Source of the DNA: Aphrophora alni
Taxonomy: Eukaryota; Arthropoda; Insecta; Hemiptera; Aphrophoridae
DNA: 64,000 bases
Assembly (NCBI GenBank): GCA_963513935.1
Contig: OY740770.1
Span: 94,272,511 to 94,336,510, forward strand
Direction of reading: 5' to 3'
Shown: piece after piece, positions 61,838 to 64,000 of the stretch
Position numbering within the stretch: the stretch's first letter is position 1
Layout of the letters: the number at the start of each line of letters is the position of its first letter
Made by a program: the position numbers and the translations under genes
Notes under the pieces: model-generated
Seen by the model: only the letters and a program-made list of their open reading frames with translations
Told to the model about the DNA's origin: nothing
Database searches by the model: none

Positions 61838-62122
61838 CCACTAGGGTAGGACATCCACAGGTTCGATTCGAGTTTCAACAAGAGAACTAGTTGCTAGAAC
61901 TAGGAGGGAGGCGTCCCTAATACCTTCCGGTTTTACCTCCATCCCCCTCTCAAAAGAAAGAGTAACTGGGTGCAATCTCACCACCGATGTCTCTAGGCGT
62001 CCAACGTACGTACAGTACAGCTAAAAACTTTACAGTATATTCAATTCCACTAGATGGACAGATTCGAATCGAGTTTCCACAAGAGAACTAGTTGCTAGAA
62101 CTAGGAGGGTGCACGTATTCCA
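61838..62122 (-). repeat. Direct duplication of a 75-80-bp leader block
   Basis: 61838-61915 and about 62044-62122 share GAGAACTAGTTGCTAGAACT and AGGAGGG plus TCGA(T/A)TCGAGTTT. The period is about 205 bp, so the outermost 5' region of the element is itself a partial tandem repeat. Confidence 0.85.
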
Positions 62123-62749
62123 AATGGCTTAAAACCTTATATCGGCCACGATGAGGGTCTAGTACAACTTTAAATAATTAAAAACTAGAATCCGCCAGTC
62201 TCATATTTACTAATACTAATAGCAGATTGAATCGGAAAATACCGTTTCCTTTGTGAACAAAATGTGGAACAATTTAAATAATTACAAATGAAACAGCATT
62301 AAAATAAAAATATGTCTAACAATTTCCATGTGGTGAGAGTTTCTCGATTCATCTGTAAAGTTAATAAATAGTTCTAGTTTTCTTACAAATCTAGCTAACC
62401 CCATTGTGTTACTATATGTGAATAAAGATCTGAAAATAACCAACTAATAATATTATTTCCTTTACCAATAAATTAAATGACTTCTATACAATAAACCACA
62501 ATTGTAAAATTTTTACAGTTACCAAATAAAATAAACAAAATTATTTTAAAAACAAGAACATTATTTTAAATAAGACTCTATTTTCTGATGTTGACGGTTT
62601 TGTCGTTGACAAGTAGACTTATAAAGCTGTTTTTTTATTAAGAAAGTTTCATAGTTTTAATAAAATATGAACTAAATGTCTGACTCGGCATATAAAATAT
62701 AATTGTTGAAATAACCTTTTTAGTAAAAGTTACATACGGGGAATAAAAA
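62123..62749. other. AT-rich non-coding stretch
   Basis: Nothing recognised. Confidence 0.7.
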
Positions 62750-63104
62750 TGTATAAATACGCCAGATTTTAAATGGAATCATTTAAAAAACTCTAAAGTT
62801 AAAGTTAGGCTACACTCAGTAAATAAAAGAATACAATGTTGGAATTAGGAATAAAGGAGTTATGACGAGTACAAGCACTCTTTTGTGATCGAGACAAAAT
62901 CTATGTTTACACACTATTATATTCTTCAAACGATGGTCCATTACAGAGTCCATTCAATCTCAGATCCCATCTAACTCTTCAACGACATTTTGTTATCTTC
63001 AAAACCATTTCTTATAAAAAAGTTCTTTGAATATAGATCTTTCTTTCTTTACAGTATCTCTTACGTAAGAAAGAAAATTTACGTTTTAATTGAAAATATC
63101 TGTG
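62750..63104 (+). repeat. Dispersed repeat R5, copy b
   Basis: Partner of 32110-32476 in the same orientation, with substitutions and several indels. Confidence 0.88.
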
Positions 63105-63658
63105 TTGAGCGTAAATAATAAAAAATTTTGTTGTTTTTGCACATAACCTCTGTAGTTTTTTTTTCCGTTTGGCTTGGAATTATAAATTGTTTTGTCGAGA
63201 TTGTTTTATTTAAGATTTGATACATGGTTCTTTTTTGGAATAATGAGTTGATTCTGTAAAAATGATTGTAATAAAATAAAATAGAAGGGGCATTATAACA
63301 TACAGATTTTGGTGACAAATCTTTAGTAACGATTTTGAAAACATTTAGGTCATATTCTAAGTCCCTTAGAATACAAAAAGAATTTTCGTTAAAAATCTCA
63401 TCAAAAATTTTAAACCGATATAAATGGACCACGAATCATATGAAAATTGTACAGTTGTAAATATTGGTTATAGTAATTTACAATTAGCCACAAAAATTAG
63501 TACTACCATGATAAAACCAATTAGGTTTCCATATACTAGTAATGTGACACAATATAATATTTTCATAAGGTAATAACAACTAAAAAATAAACATTTTATT
63601 CAAACCCTTAAGTGTGAGATTAGTCTATAAATTTTTGGAATGATAGTTTTGAATAATG
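63105..63658. other. AT-rich stretch with one unassigned minus-strand frame
   Basis: The minus-strand frame 63079-63432 (117 codons; MVHLYRFKIFDEIFNENSF, then LRDLEYDLNVFKIVTKDLS) has a fairly protein-like first third. It lacks splice, poly(A) and family support and overlaps repeat R5 at its end. It could be an exon or chance. Confidence 0.3.
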
Positions 63659-63697
<39 letters not shown>

Positions 63698-63711
63698 TTT
63701 TATATATATAC

Positions 63712-63742
<31 letters not shown>

Positions 63743-63743
63743 A
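63659..63743. repeat. (TA)n microsatellite with ATAC/GTAT palindrome
   Basis: Two TA runs separated by AAGTTT, the second containing a TACATATATATATATGTA palindrome. Confidence 0.95.
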
Positions 63744-64000
63744 CTTATGTATAAATAATAACACATTTAATTGTTTCAATGTGCATCTCTTTACATTGAA
63801 AAGGTTATAGTAGGGGCTATTAATAAGTTTCTAAGTTTATCAACAATTATTATTACTAGCTACATGTGGGCTACAAAATTATTTGTAACGTATAGGAACT
63901 ATGTGAACACACCATATCTAACTACAATCCAATTTGCTATATCCTAGAATATATAAATATAATTAGACTACACAATAAAAGCTACCTATTATCCACGAAC
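63744..64000. other. AT-rich end of window
   Basis: No feature recognised. Confidence 0.7.

Larger units (their letters stand above)
59310..62122 (-). mobile_element. Non-LTR retrotransposon remnant with 5' region and ORF1, no reverse transcriptase
   Basis: A minus-strand element that stands out by strong strand asymmetry: C/T-rich on the plus strand, G/A-rich in the coding sense. From 5' to 3' on the minus strand it has two copies of a leader block (62122-61838), a 34-bp tandem array (61600-61427), ORF1 (61233-59460) and about 150 bases more. It stops near 59310 by a short A-run on the plus strand. There is no ORF2. The gag-type ORF1 with CCHC knuckles points to arthropod I/R1/LOA-type clades. 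Retaining the 5' end while lacking the 3' end is the reverse of ordinary LINE truncation. Confidence 0.75.

Noticed and set aside
61855..61875. GGTTCGATTCG as a tRNA or SINE B-box
   Set aside because: No A-box lies at the right distance. The sequence is part of the duplicated LINE leader.

Overview
This window reads as AT-rich (my estimate is about 70% A+T), gene-poor nuclear DNA of an animal, most likely an arthropod and probably an insect. The case rests on long (TA)n and (GT)n microsatellites, many dispersed repeat copies, Penelope-like, Gypsy-like, piggyBac-like and gag-bearing non-LTR retroelement remains of arthropod type, a tRNA-derived SINE head, intron-type splice signals and AATAAA poly(A) signals. 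Nothing bacterial or phage-like is visible: no operons, no ribosome-binding-site-led long ORFs, no CRISPR array, no rRNA and no intact tRNA. The longest open frame (about 209 codons) belongs to a broken retroelement. The species cannot be named from the sequence.

Layout. 1-960 is one copy of a near-identical direct repeat whose partner lies at 10846-11805. Between them lie AT-rich DNA and three stretches that could be exons of host genes: a minus-strand terminal-type exon of a membrane protein (4407-4829), a plus-strand first-exon-like stretch ending exactly at GTAAGT (7780-7914), and a minus-strand terminal-type exon with one membrane span (9904-10215). 10500-13806 is a nest of related elements: a short piggyBac-like MITE candidate, the second 960-bp repeat, and a 1.84 kb element with about 340-bp inverted arms. 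13.8-30 kb is almost bare AT-rich DNA, broken by a 176-bp MITE (20061-20236), a second copy of a 390-bp repeat (23870-24261) and two small GC-rich islands. 30-32.5 kb carries a SINE and two dispersed repeats.

33-44 kb is the most structured part. It holds a 5'-truncated Penelope-like element with its linker and GIY-YIG endonuclease, a second shorter copy of the same 3' end, a different Penelope-like element with inverted terminal copies, and a diverged multi-kb duplication present as about 2.5 units (34.1-35.9, 37.7-42.6 and 43.3-43.9 kb). 45-59 kb is mostly AT-rich, with a 200-bp hairpin element, one good minus-strand terminal exon candidate with acceptor, stop and AATAAA (50130-50437), and a collapsed Gypsy pol fragment (51383-51985). 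59.3-62.1 kb is a non-LTR retrotransposon remnant that keeps its 5' region, 34-bp tandem repeats and gag-like ORF1 with zinc knuckles but has no reverse transcriptase.

No set of genes works together as a pathway. I found no convincing new biological system. The points most worth checking are the exon candidates, the 5'-retained but 3'-lacking LINE, the inverted Penelope structure, and the tandem duplication with matching open frames.
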